The notes beneath the pieces were generated by a model. The model made no database searches and was not told where the DNA came from. It saw only the letters and a list, made by a program, of their open reading frames with translations. Of a stretch of DNA of 64,000 nucleotides, positions 23,909-31,019 are shown piece after piece. Every line of letters begins with the position of its first letter. Positions within the stretch are counted from its first letter, which is position 1. This DNA comes from Kytococcus schroeteri (lineage in GTDB: Bacteria; Actinomycetota; Actinomycetes; Actinomycetales; Dermatophilaceae): NCBI RefSeq assembly GCF_002847825.1, contig NZ_PKIZ01000003.1:1-64000 (forward strand), written 5' to 3'. The translations under genes and the position numbers were made by a program.

Positions 23909-25026
23909 CCACCCTGGCCGCGCGCACGCACACCGGTGTGGACGCCAGCCCCGAGGACGCGCACACCGCACTGCTGGAGGCCGCGGCCGAGCACGCGGCG
24001 GCCGTGGACCGCGGCGAGCGCCCCGCCTTCACCACCCTGGCCGAGCACGGCGGCACCGCGCTGACCCTGGGCCGCGGTGACACCGCCACCGCCGGCGACC
24101 TCCGCGAGCAGGTGGCCGTGCTGCGCGCCACCGGTGCCCGGTGCCTGTCCACCGCGTTCTCGCTGTGGGGCCACCGGATGGGGGTGGAGTACCTCGACGC
24201 GGCCGGGGCGCCCCTGCCCGAGGGCGTGGAGACCGGCGCGGTACCGCTGAGCTCGGCCATGGCGCCGCTGTTCAAGAGCGCGGCCGGGCTGGGCGAGGTG
24301 TCCGTGGTGGGCACGCCCCTGCCCGACGGCGGGCTGCGCTTGGAGGGGCGGATGCCGTGGGCGTCCAACCTGCTGCCCGACGGCGAGGTGCTGCTGCCGG
24401 TGCGGCTGGAGGAGGGCGGTGCGGCGGCCGGCGGGTCCGAGGCGACCGCTGGCCCTGCGCTGGCCGTGGTCCGCGTGGCCACCGACGACCCGCGCCTGTC
24501 CGTGCGTCTGCTGTCCGGCCTCACGGCGCTGGAGGCCACCGCATCGGGATCGCTGGCCCTGGACGGCGTCCAGGTGGGCCCCGAGCGGGTGCTCACCCGC
24601 GACGCCGCCGCCCTCCGCGAGCGCGTGACGACGCCCTTCCTGGCGTTCCAGAGCGCGTTCTGCCTGGGCCTCTGCGAGGCGTCGCTCGCCGCCAGCGCGG
24701 AGTTCCTGGCGGGCCCGGAGTCGGCCGTGTTCGCCGACGACCACGCGGCCCTGTCGCGCGAGCTGGAGGAGCTCACCACCCGCCTCGAGGCCGTGGCCGC
24801 CGCCCCGGCCGAGGCCTCCCGCCGGGAGCTGGTGCGCCTGCGTCTGGCCGCCGCGCACCTCACCGGCAGCACCACCACCCTGGAGCGCCGCGTGGCCGGT
24901 GGGCGCGGCTTCGCCCTGCGCTCGGCCACCAGCCGCCGTGTGCGCGAGGCCGAGTTCCTGCCCGTGCAGTCGCCCACCGAGGGCCACCTGCGTGTGCTGC
25001 TGGGCCGGTTGGAGCAGGCGGGATGA
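23905..25026 (+). CDS. Acyl-CoA dehydrogenase-like flavoprotein
   Basis: A 373-residue protein of the acyl-CoA dehydrogenase fold, as used also by flavin monooxygenases of the SfnB/DszC type. Recognisable parts: an N-terminal helical region, the middle segment with GLGEVSVVGTPLPDGGLRLEGRMPWASN (beta domain), and a C-terminal four-helix part (FLAFQSAFCLGLCEASLAASAEF). The end, VREAEFLPVQSPTEGHLRVLL, fits the last helix. The usual catalytic glutamate is not obvious, which favours an oxygenase or binding role over beta-oxidation. Start: GTG 23905 shares four bases with the previous stop, and its own stop overlaps the ABC ATPase ATG. The transporter context suggests it acts on the imported compound, perhaps an organosulfur or amine. 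Confidence 0.72.
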   Translation: MTTLAARTHTGVDASPEDAHTALLEAAAEHAAAVDRGERPAFTTLAEHGGTALTLGRGDTATAGDLREQVAVLRATGARCLSTAFSLWGHRMGVEYLDAAGAPLPEGVETGAVPLSSAMAPLFKSAAGLGEVSVVGTPLPDGGLRLEGRMPWASNLLPDGEVLLPVRLEEGGAAAGGSEATAGPALAVVRVATDDPRLSVRLLSGLTALEATASGSLALDGVQVGPERVLTRDAAALRERVTTPFLAFQSAFCLGLCEASLAASAEFLAGPESAVFADDHAALSRELEELTTRLEAVAAAPAEASRRELVRLRLAAAHLTGSTTTLERRVAGGRGFALRSATSRRVREAEFLPVQSPTEGHLRVLLGRLEQAG

Positions 25027-25742
25027 CCACCGTGCTGCGCCTGCGCGGCGTGGGCTACACCCACCCCGGTGCCGCCTCACCGGCGGTGGCCGGGGTGGAC
25101 CTCGACCTCGTGGCCGGCCGCACCACCGTGGTGCTGGGGCCCTCCGGCAGCGGCAAGTCCACGCTGCTGCGGGTGGCCGCCGGACTGCTGGAGCCCACCA
25201 CCGGCACCGTGGAGCGCCACCCGGCGGCCCGCCGTCCGGCCGTGGCCTTCCAGGAGCCGGCCCTGCTGCCGTGGCTCACGGTGGAGCAGAACCTCGTGCT
25301 GGGCACCGGGTTCCGCGCCAACCGGGGCGCCGGGCACCTCTCGGCGGGCGAGTTGCTGGCCGAGCTCGGCATCGAGCACCTGGCCGACGCCCGCGTGGAC
25401 GAGGTCTCCGGCGGGCAGGCGCAGCGCACCGCCATCGGCCGGGCGCTGGCCGTGGACCCCGAGGTGCTGCTGCTCGACGAGCCGCTGGGCGCGCTGGACC
25501 CGGCCACGCGCGACCGCCTGCAGGGCTGGCTGGCCGACCTGCTGGCCGCTCGTTCTGTGGCGGCCCTGCTGGTGACGCACGACGTGCCCGAGGCCGTGCG
25601 GCTGGGCGACGAGATCGTGCACCTGGACGGCGCCCGGGGCGTCACCGGCCGCTGGACCCGTCCCGCCGACGATGCCGGGCGCGTGGCCCTGGAGCGCGAG
25701 CTGGCCGCCCACTACGCGCGGGACGTGGCGTGGGCGGCATGA
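25023..25742 (+). CDS. ABC importer ATPase (SsuB/TauB/NrtD type)
   Basis: A 239-residue ATPase of the nitrate/sulfonate/taurine importer family. Walker A GPSGSGKSTLLR, Q-loop AFQEPALLPWLTVEQN (the PALLPW motif is typical of SsuB/TauB), signature VSGGQAQRTAIGRAL, Walker B VLLLDEPLGALD, and switch region LLVTHDVPEAVRL are all present. Start: ATG 25023 overlaps the preceding stop (ATGA), and its stop overlaps the ATG of the binding protein, so ATPase, binding protein and permease are coupled. Confidence 0.92.
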   Translation: MTTVLRLRGVGYTHPGAASPAVAGVDLDLVAGRTTVVLGPSGSGKSTLLRVAAGLLEPTTGTVERHPAARRPAVAFQEPALLPWLTVEQNLVLGTGFRANRGAGHLSAGELLAELGIEHLADARVDEVSGGQAQRTAIGRALAVDPEVLLLDEPLGALDPATRDRLQGWLADLLAARSVAALLVTHDVPEAVRLGDEIVHLDGARGVTGRWTRPADDAGRVALERELAAHYARDVAWAA

Positions 25743-26926
25743 GAAGCGTCGGCGCCACGCGGCGCGAGCTGCTCACCGCATCGGCCGCGGTGCTGGGCAC
25801 GGGCGCGGCGGCCTGGGCGGGCGGCACCTGGCAGGCCGGCGACCGCCGCCCGGTGGGTGCCGGCACCCGCGAGAACCCCCTGCGCATCGGCTTCCTGCCC
25901 ATCACCGACGCCGCCCCGCTGCTGGTGGGCCACGCCGGCGGGCACTTCGCCCGACAGGATGTGCACGTGGCGCCGCCGGTGCTGCTGCGCAGCTGGGCGT
26001 CGGTCACCGAGACGCTCATGGCCGGCGAGGTGGACGTGGTGCACCTGCTCATGCCGATGGCGCTGCACCTGCGCCTGGGGCTCGGGGCCGACACCACCGT
26101 CGTGGCGTGGAACCACGTGAACGGCTCGGCGCTCACCGTGGCGCCCCACGTGCGGCGGCTGACCGACCTGGCCGGCGGCACCGTGGCCATTCCGGCCTGG
26201 TGGAGCATCCACAACGTGGTGCTGCAGGAGATGCTGCGCGCCGAGGGGATGGTGCCCGTCATCCGCCGCCGACCCCGCGCCAGCCACGGCGAGGTGGCCC
26301 TGGTGCCCATGGCCCCGGCGGACATGCTGCCCGCCCTGGGCGGTGGCACGCTGCAGGGCTTCACCGTGGCCGACCCGTTCAACGCCGGCGCCGCGCTCCA
26401 GGGCGTGGGCCGCATCCACCGCTTCCTGGGCGACGTGTGGCGCCAGCACGCCTGCTGCGTCACCGTGGTGCGCGGCGACCTGGCCCGCGAGTACCCCGAG
26501 GTGCTGCAGCGCTTCACCCGCGGACTGGTGGAGGCCGGCCGCTGGACCAGCGCCCACCGCGGCGAGGCCGCCGCGATGCTGAGCCGCGAGTTCCTGCCCC
26601 AGCCGCCACCGGCCATCGCCGCCGCGCTGCACCACCACCCGCACGGGCCGAGGCCCGGCACCGCGCCGCCACAGGTGGACCACGCCGACTGGCACGGCGA
26701 GCGTCTGGACTTCACCCCGTGGCCGCAGAAGGACTTCACCACCCGGCTGGTGCAGGCCATGCGCCGCACCGTGGTGGACGCCCCCGACGCCTTCCTGCAC
26801 GACGCCGACCCCGCATCGGTGCACGCCCGCGTGGTGGACGACCGGTTCGTGCGCCACTCCCTGGAGGCCCTCGACGGCCCCGACTCGCCCCTGTTGACCC
26901 CCCGCACCGAGGAGTACTCCGCATGA
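25739..26926 (+). CDS. Tat-exported substrate-binding protein of ABC importer (NrtA/SsuA-like)
   Basis: A 395-residue solute-binding protein with a twin-arginine signal (ATRRELLTASAAVLGTG) rather than a lipobox. The NMT1/SsuA-like bilobal fold begins at LRIGFLPITDAAPLLVGHAGG and continues with GEVDVVHLLMPMALHLRLG and GGTVAIPAWWSIHNVVLQEM, as in nitrate/bicarbonate-type CmpA/NrtA proteins; VADPFNAGAALQGVG lies mid-protein. The C-terminal third is unusual, with a His-rich stretch (LHHHPHGPRPG) that could bind metal. Start: ATG 25739 overlapping the ATPase stop. Tat export suggests a folded, cofactor-bearing or quickly folding protein. The ligand cannot be read from sequence. Confidence 0.85.
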   Translation: MRSVGATRRELLTASAAVLGTGAAAWAGGTWQAGDRRPVGAGTRENPLRIGFLPITDAAPLLVGHAGGHFARQDVHVAPPVLLRSWASVTETLMAGEVDVVHLLMPMALHLRLGLGADTTVVAWNHVNGSALTVAPHVRRLTDLAGGTVAIPAWWSIHNVVLQEMLRAEGMVPVIRRRPRASHGEVALVPMAPADMLPALGGGTLQGFTVADPFNAGAALQGVGRIHRFLGDVWRQHACCVTVVRGDLAREYPEVLQRFTRGLVEAGRWTSAHRGEAAAMLSREFLPQPPPAIAAALHHHPHGPRPGTAPPQVDHADWHGERLDFTPWPQKDFTTRLVQAMRRTVVDAPDAFLHDADPASVHARVVDDRFVRHSLEALDGPDSPLLTPRTEEYSA

Positions 26927-27795
26927 CCCCCTCCGCCCGCGCCCTGGGGCGTGGCCTGCTCGGCGTGCTGCTGCTCGTGCTGGCCTGGTGGGTGTTCACC
27001 GCCGTGGCCGGCCGCACCGACCCGATGGCCGCCGCCATGCGCCCCGACCGCGTGCCCGGCGCCCTGGCCGAGCTGTGGGGCCGCGGCGCCCTGCTGCCGG
27101 GGCTGGCCACCAGCCTCGGCCGCCTCGCCGCGGGGGTGGCGCTGGCCGTGCTCGTGGGCGTGCCCCTGGGCGCGATGGTGGGCGCCAGCCGGTGGGTGCG
27201 CGAGACCACCGCTCCCGGCATCCAGTTCCTGCGCATGGTCTCGCCGCTCTCCTGGGCGCCGGTGGCCGTGGCGGCCTTCGGCATCGGGGCGGTGCCGGTG
27301 GTGTTCATCGTGGCCGCGGCGGCCACCTGGCCGGTGGTGCTCAACACGGCGCACGGGATCCGCAACCTGCCGCCCAGCTGGGGTGCCGTGGCGCGGACCC
27401 TGGGCGCCTCGCGCGGTGAGCTGCTGCGCTCCGTGGTGTGGCCGGGGGTGCGGCCGCAGGTGCTCACCGGCATCCGGCTGGCGCTGGGCATCGCGTGGGT
27501 GGTGCTGGTGCCGGCGGAGATGCTGGGGGTGCGCAGCGGGCTGGGGTACGAGATCCTCAACGCCCGCGACCGGCTGGCCTACGACGAGATGCTCGTGGTG
27601 ATCCTGCTCATCGGAGCGGTGGGCACACTGGTGGACCTGGCCGCGCAGCGGCTGCTCTCCGGGGCGTGGGTTCCGGCGCGGCGCCGGGCCCGGGCGGGCC
27701 GCACGGTCGCCGGTGGCGGCGCCCACGCAGCACGTGACGGTGCGGGGCAGACGGGCGCGGCCCGGGACGGTGACCTGACGGTGCGGCCGGCATGA
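26923..27795 (+). CDS. ABC importer permease (SsuC/NrtB type)
   Basis: A 290-residue permease with about six helices. The binding-protein-dependent transport signature is present as WGAVARTLGASRGELLRSVVWPG (the EAA-like loop that contacts the ATPase). Other helices include GVALAVLVGVPLGAMVG and PVVFIVAAAATWPVVLN. A polar, Arg/Gly/Ala-rich tail of ~45 residues closes the protein. Start: ATG 26923 overlapping the binding-protein stop; the stop at 27795 lies 74 bp before the next gene's best start. Confidence 0.9.
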   Translation: MTPSARALGRGLLGVLLLVLAWWVFTAVAGRTDPMAAAMRPDRVPGALAELWGRGALLPGLATSLGRLAAGVALAVLVGVPLGAMVGASRWVRETTAPGIQFLRMVSPLSWAPVAVAAFGIGAVPVVFIVAAAATWPVVLNTAHGIRNLPPSWGAVARTLGASRGELLRSVVWPGVRPQVLTGIRLALGIAWVVLVPAEMLGVRSGLGYEILNARDRLAYDEMLVVILLIGAVGTLVDLAAQRLLSGAWVPARRRARAGRTVAGGGAHAARDGAGQTGAARDGDLTVRPA

Positions 27796-27869
27796 GGCAC
27801 TGCACCGTGGGCGGCGTGCGGGAGTCCGGCGCGGACGCCCGGGAGCACGGCATCGAGAGGAGGACGCGC

Positions 27870-28526
27870 GTGGACCAGCTGGACGTACTGGGTGCCGGCC
27901 GCATGGGCCGGGCCCTGGCCGGGCGCGCGGCCGCCCGCGGGCTGGGGGTGCGCGTGCACCGGCGCCTGCACCTGATGCCGGCGGGCTCGCCCGCGGTGCC
28001 GGTGCTACTGGCCCTGCCGCTGGAGCACCTGGAGGAGCTGGACCCCGAGCTGCTGGCCGGGCGGGTGGTGGTGGACGCCATGAACGCCTGGGGCGATGCC
28101 GCCGAGCTGATGCCGGCCGCCGTGCACCCGGGTGGTACGAGCGGGGCGGTGGCCGAGCACCTGCGGCACTCGCGGGTGGTCAAGGCGTTCAACCACCTCT
28201 CGTACCACGACGTGGAGGTGGCGCCCGGTGGGGCGGGCGGCGCGGCTGGCGCGGACGGCGAGGACGGCGACCTCGAGGCGCGGGGGCCCGGTGGCGCCGA
28301 CCCCGCATCGGGCCCGGACCACCGCCGCGCACTGCTCGTCGCCGGCGACGACCCGACCGCCCGCACCGTGGTGAGCGGCCTGGTGGTGGCGATGGGTTTC
28401 GCACCCGTGGAGGCGCCGCTGGCCCGCGGGCGTCTCGCCGAACCGGGCAACGTGCTCTTCGGGCAGCACCTCACCGCGGCCGGCATGCGAGCGACCCTGG
28501 CGCGGCACCCCTCCCGCGCCGCCTGA
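27870..28526 (+). CDS. NAD(P)-binding Rossmann protein, F420-dependent NADP reductase-like
   Basis: A 218-residue protein resembling NADP:F420 oxidoreductase-like Rossmann proteins. The nucleotide motif is VLGAGRMGRALAGRAAARG at the N-terminus; later landmarks are LAGRVVVDAMNAWGD and VVKAFNHLSYHDVEV, the conserved Asn/Asp and Lys-Ala-Phe-Asn blocks. The Gly-rich insert near residue 115 is not conserved in the family. Start: GTG 27870 with a very strong ribosome site (GAGAGGAGGA); ATG 27792 overlapping the permease stop is an alternative but adds 26 residues without known homology. It may supply reduced flavin or F420 to the acyl-CoA-dehydrogenase-like enzyme of the same operon; this is inference. 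Confidence 0.75.
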   Translation: MDQLDVLGAGRMGRALAGRAAARGLGVRVHRRLHLMPAGSPAVPVLLALPLEHLEELDPELLAGRVVVDAMNAWGDAAELMPAAVHPGGTSGAVAEHLRHSRVVKAFNHLSYHDVEVAPGGAGGAAGADGEDGDLEARGPGGADPASGPDHRRALLVAGDDPTARTVVSGLVVAMGFAPVEAPLARGRLAEPGNVLFGQHLTAAGMRATLARHPSRAA

Positions 28527-28620
28527 ACCTGGATCTGCACCCGCCCCACCCCCTTGCGCGTTCCCGCCCCCCGCGCCGGCCGCCCGACCGGATCGGGGGG
28601 CTCGGACCGGCCAGGGCACC

Positions 28621-28626
28621 TACGAT
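28621..28626 (+). promoter_or_regulatory. -10 box of zinc-ribbon SDR gene
   Basis: TACGAT ends seven bases before GTG 28634, the same spacing as the other leaderless genes of the window. The ATG at 28625 falls inside this box and would not be transcribed from it. Confidence 0.5.
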
Positions 28627-28633
28627 GCGCCCC

Positions 28634-30235
28634 GTGCCCGACCAGCCCCCACAGCCCCACCAGCCCGATGACGTGACCCCCGCCGACGCCACGCACGACA
28701 CCGACGCCGCCGCCGAGGGCCTGGCCCCGGAGGACCCCGCCACCGACCACCCCGGCATCGACCCGGCGGACCTCGAGGCCACCCTGCGCGTGCTCGGCCA
28801 GCTGCACGAGCTGCCCAAGGGCCACCCGGACATCGAGACCGTCAAGCGCGCCGCGGGCCGCATGTACAAGGCCGTCCGCAAGGCACGCCGCGCGGAGGCC
28901 CGCCGCGCCGAGCGCCAGCCCCTGCTCGAGGCCGACCAGCGCCTCATGGAGCGCACCGCCACCGGCAGCCCGCAGCGCATCGACGACGAGACGGCCGGCA
29001 TCCTGCTGGAGACCCCCACCGGCCTGGCCGGGCCCGGGCACGTCATCGGCCACCTGAACATCCCGCGCGGCTGCTACATCTGCCACCAGAAGTTCACCGC
29101 GGTCGACTCCTTCTACCACTGGCTCTGCCCGGACTGCGCCGGCGACAGCCACGCCCGCCGCGACCAGCACACGGACCTGCGCGGCAAGCGCGCCCTGCTC
29201 ACCGGTGGCCGCGCCAAGATCGGCATGTACATCGCCCTCATGCTGCTGCGCGACGGCGCGGAGCTCACCATCACCACGCGCTTCCCCCGGGACGCCGCGC
29301 GCCGCTTCGCCGCCCAGCCGGACCAGGCCGACTGGATCGACCGTCTGCACATCGTGGGCATCGACCTGCGCGACCCCACCCAGGTGATCGCCCTGGCCGA
29401 CGAGGTGGCCGCCGGCGGGCCGCTCGACATCCTCATCAACAACGCGTGCCAGACGGTGCGCCGCACGCCGGGTTCGTACTCCCACCTCACCGAGGGCGAG
29501 AAGCAGCCGCTGGTCGGCGACGAGCTGCGCCCCTCGATGCTGGCCTTCGACCGCATCAGCGAGGCGCACCCGGCGGCGCTGGTCGGCTCGCTGAGCGAGC
29601 ACGCGGTGGCGCACGTGGAGGGGGGCGCGCTCACCGCATCGGACATGACGCGCCTGGCCCTGCGTGCCGGGTCGGCCAGCCTGGAGGCCCACCGGGCGGG
29701 CACCGCGCTGGATGCGGGGGGCCTGCTGCCGGACGTGGCCACCCAGAACTCGTGGACGCAGAAGGTGCAGGAGGTGGACCCGATGGAGCTGCTGGAGGTG
29801 CAGCTGTGCAACTCGGTGGCACCGTTCCTGCTGGTGAGCCGCCTGCGCCCGGCGCTGGCCGCCGCCGTCCAGGCCGGCGCGCGCCGCTCGTACGTGGTCA
29901 ACGTCTCGGCGATGGAGGGGCAGTTCTCCCGCCGCTACAAGGGCTCGGGCCACCCGCACACCAACATGGCCAAGGCCGCACTCAACATGCTCACCCGCAC
30001 CTCGGCCAAGGAGATGCTGGAGACCGACGGCATCCTGATGACCGCCGTGGACACCGGCTGGATCACCGATGAGCGGCCGCACCACGAGAAGCTGCGCATC
30101 GCCGCCGAGGGCTGGCACGCCCCGCTGGACCTGGTGGACGGCGCCGCGCGCGTCTACGACCCCATCGTGCGCGGTGAGGCCGGCGAGGACCTGTACGGCG
30201 TGTTCCTCAAGGACTTCGAGCCCCACCCCTGGTGA
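28634..30235 (+). CDS. SDR oxidoreductase with N-terminal Cys4 zinc-ribbon-like insert
   Basis: A 533-residue protein with an acidic Pro-rich N-terminus, a helical region (~50-110) and a Cys4 motif near residue 140 (CYICHQKF, then WLCPDC) that looks like a zinc ribbon. The Rossmann/SDR domain follows: KRALLTGGRAKIGMYIALMLL, the NNA motif as DILINNACQTVRR, the serine in YVVNVSAMEGQ and the YxxxK-like HTNMAKAALNMLTRT, where the usual catalytic Tyr position appears to be replaced. A large insert (TEGEKQPLVGDELRPSM to ELLEVQLCNSV) splits the SDR core. The Cys4 module with SDR is unusual; function unknown. The last codons are repeated 0.7 kb downstream. Confidence 0.8.
   Translation: MPDQPPQPHQPDDVTPADATHDTDAAAEGLAPEDPATDHPGIDPADLEATLRVLGQLHELPKGHPDIETVKRAAGRMYKAVRKARRAEARRAERQPLLEADQRLMERTATGSPQRIDDETAGILLETPTGLAGPGHVIGHLNIPRGCYICHQKFTAVDSFYHWLCPDCAGDSHARRDQHTDLRGKRALLTGGRAKIGMYIALMLLRDGAELTITTRFPRDAARRFAAQPDQADWIDRLHIVGIDLRDPTQVIALADEVAAGGPLDILINNACQTVRRTPGSYSHLTEGEKQPLVGDELRPSMLAFDRISEAHPAALVGSLSEHAVAHVEGGALTASDMTRLALRAGSASLEAHRAGTALDAGGLLPDVATQNSWTQKVQEVDPMELLEVQLCNSVAPFLLVSRLRPALAAAVQAGARRSYVVNVSAMEGQFSRRYKGSGHPHTNMAKAALNMLTRTSAKEMLETDGILMTAVDTGWITDERPHHEKLRIAAEGWHAPLDLVDGAARVYDPIVRGEAGEDLYGVFLKDFEPHPW
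30208..30229. repeat. 22-bp direct repeat, left copy
   Basis: Exact copy of 30928-30949 (starts CAAGGACTTCG, ends CCCCACCCC). This copy codes the last residues of the SDR. The two copies bracket the small gene at 30382. Confidence 0.9.
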
Positions 30236-30270
30236 GGGCGCCGGCACGCTGAACAGAGCTCCGGGGCGGT

Positions 30271-30289
30271 CACGATTCGAACACGATTC
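30271..30289 (+). promoter_or_regulatory. Two 8-bp direct repeats 11 bp apart
   Basis: CACGATTC occurs at 30271-30278 and 30282-30289, one helical turn apart, about 95 bp before the small membrane-anchored gene. Response regulators of the OmpR/PhoP type bind such tandem sites. The site is short and could be chance. Confidence 0.3.
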
Positions 30290-30381
30290 CCCTCGGCCCT
30301 TGTGGGCAGCCACCCGTGGCCGGATTCTCTTCCCGACGGCGGGGACCACTCGGGTCACCGCAGGAGTCGCAAGGAGCGGCG

Positions 30382-30903
30382 ATGCGTTCTACACGACACC
30401 TGGTGCTCTCGGCAGCGACCGCTGTGGGGGTCCTTCTCCTCGCGGCGGCCGCTGTCTGGGGGGTTTGGCCGCACCCGTCCACAGCACTCACCGCGCCCGA
30501 CAGCGGAGCTCGCACCCGTGGCCCGGCAGGACCCAAACCGGACCAACTCAAGATGTTCGCAACCCAGATGATCACGAACAATGGGGATGTCACGTTGACG
30601 GTGGACCGCGTGGAGATGCCCGACCGGTCGGGCCAGACGGTGCGTGACTGGTTCCTCGTCGGGATGGACGAGTACCTGTACGCCGCAGCCGCCTCCCCGG
30701 ACATCCCTCCTCGCCCGGGGGACAGCTCACCCACACTCGCCCCCGGTGAGTCCAAGCGGGTGGCGGTCGTCCTCGAGGTGACCGGCGACCACACCACGGA
30801 GGACCACCTCACCATCGAGTACCACGAGGAGAGCGGGCGCAAGGGTTCACTCACCCCCGCTCGGCGTCTACTGGCGATGCCCCACGGCCAGGAGTGCCCC
30901 TGA
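30382..30903 (+). CDS. Membrane-anchored or secreted small protein, unknown
   Basis: A 173-residue protein with an N-terminal hydrophobic segment (LVLSAATAVGVLLLAAAAVWGVW) serving as signal or anchor, then an extracytoplasmic domain rich in beta-prone and charged residues (MFATQMITNNGDVTLTVDRVE, APGESKRVAVVLEVTGDHTTEDHL). The LEVT/LAPGES pattern resembles an immunoglobulin-like fold such as DUF4352, but I do not recognise the family. Start: ATG 30382 with AAGGAG. The gene and its flanks are less GC-rich and less biased at third positions than neighbours, and it is bracketed by 22-bp direct repeats, which suggests acquisition. Confidence 0.75.
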   Translation: MRSTRHLVLSAATAVGVLLLAAAAVWGVWPHPSTALTAPDSGARTRGPAGPKPDQLKMFATQMITNNGDVTLTVDRVEMPDRSGQTVRDWFLVGMDEYLYAAAASPDIPPRPGDSSPTLAPGESKRVAVVLEVTGDHTTEDHLTIEYHEESGRKGSLTPARRLLAMPHGQECP

Positions 30904-30927
30904 GACCGGCCTCCTGACCCCCCCCCG

Positions 30928-30949
30928 CAAGGACTTCGAGCCCCACCCC
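30928..30949. repeat. 22-bp direct repeat, right copy
   Basis: Exact copy of 30208-30229; here it forms the left arm of a terminator rather than coding sequence. Confidence 0.9.
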
Positions 30950-30971
30950 CGCTCAGGGGTGGGGCTCGAAG
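30934..30971. terminator. 16-bp stem-loop terminator
   Basis: Perfect arms 30934-30949 and 30956-30971 with a 6-base loop, between the small gene and the convergent aminopeptidase gene. The left arm is part of the 22-bp repeat, so this was probably the original terminator of the SDR gene. Confidence 0.8.
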
Positions 30972-31019
30972 CGGAGCGCCTGGTGCCCGGGCCCACACAC
31001 AAACCCGGGCGGAGGGGGA

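Noticed and set aside
23345..28526. Operon as a thiamin-precursor (ThiXYZ) system
   Set aside because: The binding protein shows no clear ThiY motif and no TPP riboswitch core was found in the leader; not excluded by search.
30271..30289. Possible LexA (SOS) box before the small cassette gene
   Set aside because: Only a TTCGAA-like half matches; the second half and spacing of the actinobacterial site are missing.
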